Assembly (NCBI GenBank): GCA_021399435.1
Contig: JAJTUP010000117.1
Location: forward strand, 90,896 to 154,895
DNA: 64,000 bases
Direction: 5' to 3'
From: Diaporthe sp. PMI_573
Lineage: Eukaryota; Ascomycota; Sordariomycetes; Diaporthales; Diaporthaceae
Shown: piece after piece, positions 50,938-61,000 of the stretch
How the letters are laid out: the number at the start of each line of letters is the position of its first letter
Numbering within the stretch: the stretch's first letter is position 1
Notes under the pieces: generated by a model
Database searches by the model: none
What the model was told of the DNA's origin: nothing
The model's input: the letters and a program-made list of their open reading frames with translations, nothing else
Translations under genes and position numbers: made by a program

Positions 50938-53900
50938 CTAAGTGTCCGGGTTGAGCTCACTACTCACCGTGGTGAACTCATCGAACATGGCTAGCTCATC
51001 AAAGGCCCGCGCTAGCACATCTAGCGACGCCGCGCTCGGGTTCACGGCCGCCTCGTTGAGGTCAATGACGAAACCGTTGCCGCTGCTCGCCACGGAACTC
51101 TCGCGCTCCGCATTCAAAACGCCACCGCCGCCGCCCTCTTCGTCTTCCTCGTCGTCACCGCCGCCCGCAGCCGCCTGGGTCGCGCCGCCGGGCCCCGCGG
51201 AGCTGCGGAACAGGTGCGCGCGGCAGTGGCGGGCCGACGCCTCGGTGTCGGCCTTGAGCTGGCCCATGATGGCGCGGCCCTCGGCCGCGGAGATGCAGCC
51301 CTTGAGGATGGCCATGCTCAGGATGCCCTGCACGATCCCCGTCACGATGCTGAACTGCGGGGCCAGTGCCCGGAGGGCGTCGATACACGCCGCGAACCAC
51401 TTCTCGCGGTCTGCATCCTCTTCTGACTCGTTTGTCTCACCCGCCGCCGGCTCCCCGTCCCGGATTGCCGTCGCCGTCATCACGATGTCCTCCATTGGCT
51501 TGTTGCCAGCGCCATCTCCACGCTGCAGGGGTAGGCACGCGTTGGCGACGTATATCAGCGCGTTCTGCCACAGCATGGTCGAGACCGCGCAGGTGTACTT
51601 GGACCGGAATATGAGGATGAGGTGCTTCAGCTGGCTCACCGAGGCGTCGTAGATGTCCTCTGGGGTGGAGTCGTCGGCGGCGGCGAACGTGCCTAGCCTG
51701 AATGGCGTCTGGAGTCGCTGGTACGGGAACGGGCGGAACAGGTCCAGGACGGCGGTGTGGAAGTATATGTGGACGACGGCGGCGTGATGAGGCATGTCGA
51801 TGCCGCGGGCCATGGACACGGGCAGGTCGTCGGCCCAACCGAGCATCCTGCTGTACAGCCCCTGGGCGAAGCTGAACGAGGCGCGCTTTGTTGGGGCGAT
51901 GCCGTCGCCACTGTCGTGGTATTCACGCAGCATCTCATTGATCAGTGGCGTCAGCCTGCACAACTCGGTGAAGCTCTGACCCATGTAGGCGGGGAGTTCG
52001 AAAGGCTCCGATTCGCCGTTTGCCCGTACAATGTTTGTGCCTGGGATCGGCAGCCAGGAGGGGATGCGGATATAGGCATTCTGGTAGTTCATTCCGAGGA
52101 GCCTGTCAACATCAAAGAGAAACTTTATTAGCAAACCGTTATTGAATAGCCAGTCTTGCCATTGCGTTGTAGGTCGTATGGACCGATCTATCGGCCCGGT
52201 CCATTCTTGACATGCAAGGCTGATTGTGCGTCCTCTGAGCAGGATAAAGAGGGAATATGGATCTGCTGTCTTTATAGTGTAGGGTTACAGAACTTACGTA
52301 GCCCTGCAGAAGGTGCCCCATGCCGTGTGTGATGCGGCTTTCACGTAGTCGACGTGGTCATCCAGCCAGTTCCTGGCCGACTGCTTCCTGTCGACGGCCA
52401 CGAGCCCGTTCTGGTGTGCCAGCTCGATGCCTTCGATCAGGTATCTCAGCGCCAGCTCGTTGCGGCCATGGCAGGCCGCGGCGAGGCTGAGCAACTGGGT
52501 CGCAGCGATGTTCGGGATGGCGAATTGGTACTGTGGGTTCCCAGCGCTCTCCTCCCTGTGTAGTTGTTGGGCTTCGTTGAAGAAGGCATAGCTCAGATCT
52601 GCCGTGTCGGGATCAATGCTCGAGTAGCCTTGCTATCCGGAGGGAATGACCATCGTCAGCGTTGCCAGAGCCTTTCGGAGGCATCGGGACAAAAGGGGGG
52701 AGGGACGAATAGCCCCGGCTACGTACACATGCGAAACAAAGCACAGCTGAGAGTAGAAAGGGGCAGCAAAACTCGGTCCTGTGGGCCACAAGATCGCCAA
52801 GGAACAAGTCTGCATCAAACAGCCCCAGAATTGGATGGTCTACGGTAAGATAAAATGAGATAAGTCGCGCACCCAAATCGTTGGAGATGGGAACCTGAGT
52901 CCAGTTGAGTATCTTGATGTGTTCGAGCCTCTGGTCACAGAGTTGAGGATGGCGGTCCGAAGAGCCGCTTGATTCAGGGGACAGATGCTGTTGGGAACCT
53001 CGACTTGCGGGAGACGGTCGGTGGGACGAGGGTAGCTGCGAAGAGAACCTGAGACGGGGACCCCGTTGTCAGCCACCTGCAGTTGTGAGGAGACGTACCT
53101 ATCAAATGCGACCCGGGGGCAGGTGGGCTGGGCTAGGCTTCAAGCCTTTCCACAGCACAATAGGCCTAGACCCGTGGGGTGATCCCGGGTAACGCTCGGA
53201 AAAACAGCAGAGACACGTACTGGCTTGAGGCGGCGGTCGTCGCGGCTTCGTGCTCTCGATATGGCAGTACTCCTAAGTGTGATACTTTGATCTCTAGGGG
53301 GTCGAGAGCAGCAACGACGGGGTACACGATGGGGTGTCGGTGCATCAGCTCGAACTCAACGCTCGTCCGCGAGGGCGGGGGAATGTTCCGCACGGTGACG
53401 AAATCCTGAAAACATTAGGGCAGCGTCAGATATTTGATTCCGTAGTCGAGAGCAGACCCGGGTCGCCATGAGCGACTTGGCCGGGCTGCGGATCCCGAGC
53501 TTACTTGGCGGACTTGAGCCTCGGACCGCATCTGGAGGAGCAACGCCACAGCCGCATCTTCAGGCAGGGTCTTGAGCCGGTAGAGGAGGTCCTCGTCATC
53601 TTCCCTGCCGCCGGGTGCCCCCCGTGGAGCCTGCCGTTGCTGGCGCAGCTGCTCCAACTCGGCCCGTTCCTCGACGGTCATGTCGGTACGAGGGCTATAG
53701 ACGCAGGTGGTGCCACGACGGGTGCATGGCGAACATGTTGGTTTCTGGCCATCGCACTGCAACAAAGTGTACAGAAAGTCAGAAATGTTTTGGGGCTGAG
53801 GAGACGATCGATATGTGACCATGTGCAACAGCAGGGGAGGGGGCAGCAGAGATTGAGAGGGTCTGGGGTCCCGGGCCTGAGAAGAAGGCCGACGAGCCTG

Positions 53901-54686
53901 TGAGCAAGTGAGCAGCCTGCGTAGAGCCGCAGAAGTCAGGCCTGTTCAAAGCAGCCCCCGTGGGCCGAACCCCCTGAGACGATAGGTTGGGTTGCCCTTT
54001 CCACTAAGCAACACTCCGCTCGCGACACACCATACACCACATCACACCCACACATGACCGATACATCCACATAGACTGAAGACCCACACAAGCTGCAAAG
54101 GCACACGCGGCTGGCCACCTTGCAGGGCTTATCTGCCTATCTTGGGCGGTCCAGATGGCAGTATTCTCCGTGTAAAAACACTGGAGAATATGGCGTCTGC
54201 ACGGCAATATATGGATGGATGTGTGGATGGATGTATGGATGGATATGTGGATGGATGCACCGAGGTAGAGAGGGATGACTGGATTGACAAAACGTCGTCC
54301 TACCACGGCGTGAAGGACACCGGGCACTGAATGGACTGGCCTCCTGGCTGGCCACTTCGGGTAACCATCTAGAGAAGCTAGCCCCAATGGCATTTCAGGG
54401 GCCGTCGCCCTATCCGCCTCACAAGGCCCAGCCAGAGCGCGAGGCCGGAACAGTCCCGCCAATAGAGAGCGAGGGAACAATAACTGAAAACTCATACCGC
54501 AGACTTCTTGGATCGACAGGCGTCGCACGCGAATCGACCCGCCCTCTTCTTTCTCTTCGGAGGAAGTCCTCCTCCTCCAAGCTGCATCGAGGTCCCGTCT
54601 CCCACCCTGCCTCGCTCGTCTTGTTCCGGGGCGGGCAGGATGCGCGTGTACCTCTTCTTCTCAAAGGGCAGCCTTGGTGACGACAT
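50938..54686 (-). pseudogene. Six-exon Zn(II)2Cys6 transcription factor with one frameshift
   Basis: Exons 54686-54498, 53756-53505, 53405-53221, 53035-52727, 52632-52298 and 52102-50938 splice with matching phases. The exception is exon 4, which lacks one base modulo three. The zinc cluster is split by intron 1: CDACRSKKSA before it and CDGQKPTCSPCTRRGTTC after it. The basic leader PPKRKKRAGRF precedes it. The fungal regulatory domain follows with ISFYLTVDHPILGLFDADLF, AATQLLSLAAACHGRNELAL and ARNWLDDHVDYVKAASHTAW. The C-terminus is long, with an acidic/Gly stretch. In exon 4 the frame changes at about 52937, between ALRTAILNSV and QRLEHIKILNWTQV. Loss of one GACC unit would explain it. Otherwise there are no stops, so the inactivation is recent, or it is a sequence error in a working gene. 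Confidence 0.8.
54202..54262 (+). repeat. GGAT/GTAT microsatellite in intron 1
   Basis: Repeats of GGATGGAT interspersed with GTATGGAT and GTGGATGG, inside the 741-nt first intron of the preceding gene. Confidence 0.8.
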
Positions 54687-56715
54687 GGCGTTGCTTCTCT
54701 CCTGGTCTTCTGATGCGCACGCAGAGTAGCCCTAACCCGTGCTGAAGCCCGAGAGTTGTGCTACCTAGGTATCTTTGAATCAACTGTCCCCCAGTTCCCA
54801 GTCGGCATTGATGCCGCCCAGCCAACTCAACTCAACTCAACTCGCGATGTCTCGCCGGCCCCTGCTCCCTTCGTGCCTCCGTGTGGCAAGTGGCGACTAG
54901 CCGAGCGAACCGGACACTGTACAGTTGCCGTCTCTATGTGCTCTTACAGTGTCGACTGTATGTATATCTGCAAGTGTACATGTATCTCGGACGCAGCTGT
55001 TGCTAAGGGGTTGCCTCGGAGGACGGCGTTGGCTGCGGGTTATACGCAAACTGACAATCATTCAGCTTGCCAGCATCGGATTCATCGCCCGCCAAGGTGA
55101 AACTGACGTCCTCTTTGCCCCCTCACAAAGTCTCTGTGTTGCGGACTACGTAAGCAGCCCAGTACCCAATCACAAACGGAAACGTCAGGATGACTCACAA
55201 TTCCCATCACGGTCGAGCCAGCGGGTACGGCCCGTGAACCTTACAAACACTACAATGCGGACAGCTAGCATCACAGCGCGACGAAATGATTTTTTATTAT
55301 TATCAATTCTCGAATGCGTGTCAGGAATTCGGCACCTTTGAGGATCTACTCTGAAGCCAACCGCGGGTCAGCGGGCTTTTGTGGAGAATCTTGGGGTGGG
55401 ACAGGAATATCACATACTCCATCAGGACCACCATTTTATGGCCACCTACACCATCACGGCGGATGTATACAATCATACGACCGTCAGCCAGGACGACCGG
55501 CGAAGGTTCCACAGGCACGAGACCAGGTAGTGTGCTCCTGTCGCGTCGAGCACGGCGGTGTTCACGACCATTTGGGTGGACTGCATTGATGCTCCCGTCC
55601 AGATTACCAGAAGGATTACCAGAGTGATCACCAGAGTCATTACCAGATTGCGCTCGAACGACTGTCGAAACACCACCATGGTTCTGTCATGGCGGCGTAG
55701 AGTATTCCATTTCCCGGTCTAACCTACGTGCCCGTCCATCTATAAGTTGCCAGCCGCCACTCCCTCTTTTCGACCGGTCGAGGTGACCTGAATGAGTCCT
55801 CGCGGCTTGCGACGCAGAAGTCTCGTACCACCGGGCAGAGCCGACACCAGCAGAAGCGGAAGTGACACGCAGAGGACATGTGATCAAGACAAGAGAAGAA
55901 CAGAAGGACCGAGGTTGGCCCAGCGCAAATTCCAGCCTGCGATCGGCGACCATCTAAATACCTATTCAGCAGCTCTCCTACCAAAGTCTTCGCAGACAAT
56001 ACCACGCCGTGCTCCAAGCGCCTGGATTCGAAGGCCCGAAGAAGAAACGGGATGGCAGAAGCGAACAAGGGGGAAAAGAACATGACACGCGCGCTTCGCG
56101 ACCGTTCCCAATAAAACTAGATTTGTTTTGCCACTCAGCCAGCACCGGCCATTTCCACGTTCGAACGGAGAGTTCTGGTAGAGGAGCGAGCCTGGCGGCC
56201 GCCCCAGATCACGGTCGGAAACAAACAAACAAAGGAAAAAAAAAAAAAAAAGAAAAAAAAAAAGGAAAGGCCACGCTAGAGGAAAAGAGAAAAAGTCGCA
56301 CACAGAGAAGAGGATAGGGTAACAACACTGCATTCAAGAACTGTATGCCAATTCTGTCACGGGGTATAAATGCAATTGCACGCAGGCTTCATGCTCGGCC
56401 AATACGTTGCGCCGTCGCGTACACACTCCTCTAAAAAGGAGGGAACCCCAACAAAAAAGAATGTCAAGACAAAGACTTCGCCGTGTTCTTCTGACCTGCA
56501 AGAGTCTATGTCACATACGTTCTGGTGTGCTTTGTCGACCTAGAAACCAATGCTGAGGCTTGAGCCGAGGGAGTTCAAGGTGTCAATTTCTCGTCGCCCC
56601 AACTCGCCACCTTAAAATCTCGTTCCAAAGCTTCGCGAATCGGGCTGGGAACAGAGCCAGGCTCGCGGAAGGGACAAGAGGGACTGCGGGTTTACGTCCT
56701 CCGGATGGCGAACTA
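54687..56715. other. No supported gene; intergenic
   Basis: Includes a C/T-rich upstream region of the Zn2Cys6 gene and an A-rich run (56236-56266). 56300-56715 is the bZIP 3' region. ORFs are without domains. Confidence 0.45.
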
Positions 56716-58044
56716 CTATTGAGCGTGGCCGCGGCCCTGGCGCTGCTTCTGCTGCTGCTGCTGCTTCTGCGCCGCGCCGTAGCCGATACTGCGCGCCTGG
56801 TTGGTGAGGTACTGCTGGATGATCGAGTCGTCGCAGTTTCCGTGCGCGAGCAGCTGATTCTTGAGCTGCAGCATCTCGTCCCGAAGGCCCCGCGCCGTCG
56901 CCGACAGCTCCTGGTGCTCGAAACTCATGGCCCGCTCCGTGGACTCGAGGTCCGCCACCGCCTGCTTTGACTTGGCCCGGCACTTGTTGGCCGCTTCGCG
57001 GCTGCGGGCCGGCTGTTGTTGCTGCTCCTGCTGCTGCTCCTGCTGCTGCTCCTGCTGCTGCTCCTGCGTGATTTTCGCGTCATGCTTCTTCTGCGTGGCT
57101 GTTCGCCGGGCGGGAGCGAGCGCCTTCTGGTTCCTGCTGGACTTCGGGGGTTTTTGTTGATCTAATTCACCGCGGGCAATCTGGGGGCCCGGTGGTTGAC
57201 TGGGGAAGGCAGTGGTTCTGCCCCCCGGAGGAGGTGTCATGGCTGGGGATATGGTGCCAGCACTGTAGTCTGTGGTCGTCGTGGTGCTCGTATGATTTCG
57301 CGCGTCTCTGTGTGGGCTTGTCTCTCGGCCCGCAAACGATGGGGACTCCGGGCTTGGACGTGATCCGTTGGCCGCCATCATCACTGCCTTGGTCGGTCGA
57401 CCCTCGCCCGGGCTTAGTGCTTGATCAGGGACGGGCTGGAACCGCGCGTCGAACCGGACCTGCTCGAGCGCAGCAGCCGTCTGGGCCGGGAGAGACGAGC
57501 AGCTGTTGTGCCTCGAGAATTGCGCCCCAACCCCGCTGACTGGCGACGAGGTGTAGTAACTGCATTGACTGGGAGACAGTGGTATCTGTCCTATCGGCGG
57601 CGGCGGCGGCTGCGGCCACTTGAGTGTGTCATAATAGTCGCCTATCAACTCTTCAACGGGGACGTCGGCTATTGCCATTGTGTCGCCCATTTGGGCCGGG
57701 TATGCCTGGGGCTCACAGTCCCAAGCGGCGAGAGGCTGTAGTCCAAGCCCTTCAACCGGGAACGTTCCCTGGGGATCGGGAGGAAATGACAGGTCGGCGC
57801 TGACCTCCCCAAAGTCCCAGCCAAGCGGTGAGAAGCCGCCGTTGGTCTGGCCCGTTGCCGAGAATGCGGTGGGAGGTTGATCAGTAGTCGTGGCGGCGTC
57901 ATGGTTGATACCGCTCATGTCGCCGTACTCGGCGGGGTACATTGGGTAGAAGGCGCCATCGTGCGGGATGGGAGATTGATCGGAGGGATTTGTCATGGTC
58001 GCCGGTGCGCTTTGATCGGCTGAGGCTGTGTGCGGTTGAGACAT
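56716..58044 (-). CDS. ATF-type bZIP transcription factor, 442 aa
   Basis: The frame is open from 58128, but the ATG at 58044 (MSQPHTASADQ) is the first ATG in good context. The first ~290 residues are Pro/Ser/Thr-rich (activation-type). Next come a Lys-rich patch (RRTATQKKHDAK), a polyglutamine run of QEQQQ repeats, the basic region ARSREAANKCRAKSKQAV and a zipper with heptad Met/Leu (MSFEHQELSATARGLRDEML). The conserved end is LLAHGNCDDSIIQQYL. The invariant Asn of the bZIP basic region is replaced by Ser (SREAANKCR). The family contains stress and sporulation regulators related to Atf1/Atf21. Intact, with a clear but broken paralogue at 33634. It has a long gene-free upstream region. Confidence 0.85.
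   Translation of the reverse strand: MSQPHTASADQSAPATMTNPSDQSPIPHDGAFYPMYPAEYGDMSGINHDAATTTDQPPTAFSATGQTNGGFSPLGWDFGEVSADLSFPPDPQGTFPVEGLGLQPLAAWDCEPQAYPAQMGDTMAIADVPVEELIGDYYDTLKWPQPPPPPIGQIPLSPSQCSYYTSSPVSGVGAQFSRHNSCSSLPAQTAAALEQVRFDARFQPVPDQALSPGEGRPTKAVMMAANGSRPSPESPSFAGRETSPHRDARNHTSTTTTTDYSAGTISPAMTPPPGGRTTAFPSQPPGPQIARGELDQQKPPKSSRNQKALAPARRTATQKKHDAKITQEQQQEQQQEQQQEQQQQPARSREAANKCRAKSKQAVADLESTERAMSFEHQELSATARGLRDEMLQLKNQLLAHGNCDDSIIQQYLTNQARSIGYGAAQKQQQQQKQRQGRGHAQ
57003..57066 (-). repeat. CAG-type repeat encoding polyglutamine
   Basis: Imperfect 15-nt units of CAGGAGCAGCAGCAG on the minus strand, in frame in the bZIP gene. Confidence 0.85.
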
Positions 58045-61000
58045 TGCCCCTGCTGCTGGTGGACCGCACCGGACGGAACAATATGGGGGCACAGGAGCGT
58101 AGGAGGGGTGCACGTCTCGGCGCGCCACCTATGCCTACGACGAGGACGCCACGGGCGTCGTGATGCGCCGGGGCCGTGTGGTGTTGCGAGTGCGTTGCTG
58201 GCGGCCGAGGTCGTCTATTTCCGGTCGTATACCTTGAGGGCCCGTGAAGCAGGCCCCGCTGCGTGGGACGGTGGTTTCGATAGGTGCATGCGCGTATGCT
58301 CACGGCGCAGACTCGCGTACGGATGTATATGTGGGTGTATGAGGTTGTGGAGCGGTCTTTGTGGTTTGTGCTGCCAGCACCGACTGCTTATGCCGGGAGT
58401 TATTCGACTCGGGGCTTGTCCTTTGTAAAGCTTTGCCGGGCTTTTCTTTAGCACAAAGAGTGTGGAGAGGCCGGTGTATAGGTTTGATTCCTCCGGAGTA
58501 TTGCCCCCGCGTCATTCCAAGGAATGATTATCGACTCTTGTGGGGATGATAGTGTATGTCCCAGCTGCCAGCCCACACAAGTGGCGAGGGTCGTTGGCAA
58601 AAACCACACCCATGTACCCAAGGGTCTCATCAAAGAACGAACCGCAAGGACTAGGACTGAGGACCAGACCACAAGCCTAGAGTTAGTCCCGTTACGCTCC
58701 TAGTGTGCATGGCTTGCATGGGAGCATGATGGCCTGGATGGGGATATATTGTGGGGGGATGGATGGAGCATACCTCCGAGCCTAGCCCGCCAGCTGCTTT
58801 TACTCATGGGCTCCCAGTGGACATCAACCCTCGGCCCCGGCTTTCTCCAGGGGTCCAAAGCTGTGCAATGGCCAAAGTGTGTCGTGGCGTGGTAATAGGA
58901 CAGGAGGGTGTGATGGGAGGGGGTGCGGCAGGAGTTCCGCCCAAGAGCCAGCCTACAGCGCGGTCCTCAGGTTGCAGCACACAGGGTGTTACAGGACAAG
59001 TACCTGCAGAGTAAGCACATAGGGATGGCGAAAGAGGTAGCAGTGCTGTCTCTCTCTTTTGATTTCCCCCTTCCCTTCTTTCGTCTTCATTCCTCTTTTT
59101 ACTTTTTGGAGCCCGGAGCAGCAATTGCACTGGGGCCAATGACGGGAAACGTTAGCGGGTGGAAAACGGCTGATTCGGGAGGCGTCCATCTTATGGGAAA
59201 CCGGGCAGCTCACACCGGAAAGAGCATTCCCATGCACCATGCACAGGGTGGGGGGCAGGAGTGGAGGTGCTAGTAACGCGGGCCGCCCATTCGTGGCCAG
59301 GGACGCTCGTATCAGGTTCTTCCCGTCCCGACAAGTGACACCTGTGGCCTCAAAGTCAATTCGACTAAGGGGGCCATATTCCGCCCAGGGACTTGGAAAG
59401 GACCCCATGGTGCAGTATTATGGACGTGTCCATGTTCTAAACATCCCCGCAGCCTTGGCCTCGTCCCTCGGCCTCCCGCAATTCGTGGCGATCACGATAG
59501 GGCGAAGACTGCCGATGGATCAGCGGAGTCTCAGCTGTCCTCCGGGGCACCCCTGAGGTGCCAACAAGATAGGCCGGCAAATTTTTCCATACTGGTTACA
59601 ACCCCGTCCTTGCGGAACAAAGAGCGAGGGACCACGTCATGTCTGATTGGTTCTCGGGACAGCCCCGGGGCGGGGGCTGATTGGGCGGACGGTGAGGAGG
59701 TGACGGTGTTAGGTGTAGATCCTGTCTGGCACTTGTATCTAACCCGTGTCGACGAGTTCTACGTAGATACTAATAGGTGCTTATTGCACGTGCATATTAC
59801 GTAGCTGCCTGCATCTTTCATGTTGTCCTTAAAAATCACGAACAAAAGACATGTCGATCGTTGGGACACAAACCCGGTCGACAAGAAGGCCCCGAGGAGC
59901 CAATCACCGCCCACGGAACCCTCGCCGGACGCCTGGCCAATGAGCAGGTTGGGCTGTGACAACCCGACAAGTCTGGTTCCGCCACTCCTCCTCGTTTCTC
60001 ATATCAGCCCGAGATTTCTGACAGACTCTTGGTCCGTTTCTACTCCCGGGGTTCTCGGCGACTCCCTCACGCTTTCCACGTGTATGTTCGTTTCTGGGGT
60101 GGAATCCAACAGGTGGTCTCATGCTAGTTGGTACGGCGCCCACCTGGTGAAACTTGAAGAGCAAGTACCACAGAGTTGGGAGCTACAGTATTGACAATAT
60201 GTAAGGTTTGGCAAGACTGTTTCCAGCCTGAGGGATGCCCGGATGCCCGGATGCTACAGGATTCAAGAGTCCTGTCCATGTCAAGACTTGACTGGATACA
60301 TTGTAGATCATGTAATGCTTATGTTATGACTGCATCACGCAAAGTGGAGGTTTCTCTGGCCAAATCGGCATGAGGTTTCGCGCACTTCGGCACACGCCCC
60401 CCTACACAGTACACTCAGCGCCCCCAGAAGGCAGCGTAACTCAGTGCATACTGTGGATAAAGCAACCTTGGCTCAAAAATCGTGACTCTCACAAGCCGCA
60501 GCGTCTGACCCTGAAGCCCCTACATGCCCCTAAGTCTGTCTTGCTGTCATCCATGCATTCGACAAATTCCGCCGCGTGCGCCGCACCCTAGACAGATGCT
60601 CTCGGCCGCATCTGTGTCGGCCGGCCAATGACCTTTTTTCGCCTCTTCCTTACCCGAGCCTGCCTCTTCTGTTTCTTTCTTCAAGACTTGGTTTGATGGG
60701 CTCGGCATGCTCATGTCTACGTCGGCGGCTCACCAAGTCTTTCGGAGCCTGCACCGTGATCCACTGAAGGGGAGGGGCGATGCCATGGTGCTTCCTAATG
60801 GAACGTGAGAAACCGAAACCCACCCTTCTGCGCATCATTCATTGTGCATGGAGCAAATAGACGAGTCGATCCCCAAACAGCCTGTTTCCCCATCTGCTAC
60901 AAGGTCACCTTGCACAAACCCGCTGGGCCCGGAGCAGGTCCCCAATATGGCAGGTTTGGACGCGGCCCGTTGCCTGCGACATTTGCTGGCTGGACACGGA

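Noticed and set aside
51437..51838. Arg/Pro/His-rich 133-codon ORF
   Set aside because: Shadow of the GC-rich last exon of the Zn2Cys6 gene in another frame.
54004..54528. 174-codon minus ORF as a gene
   Set aside because: It lies inside intron 1 of the Zn2Cys6 gene, and part of it is translated microsatellite.
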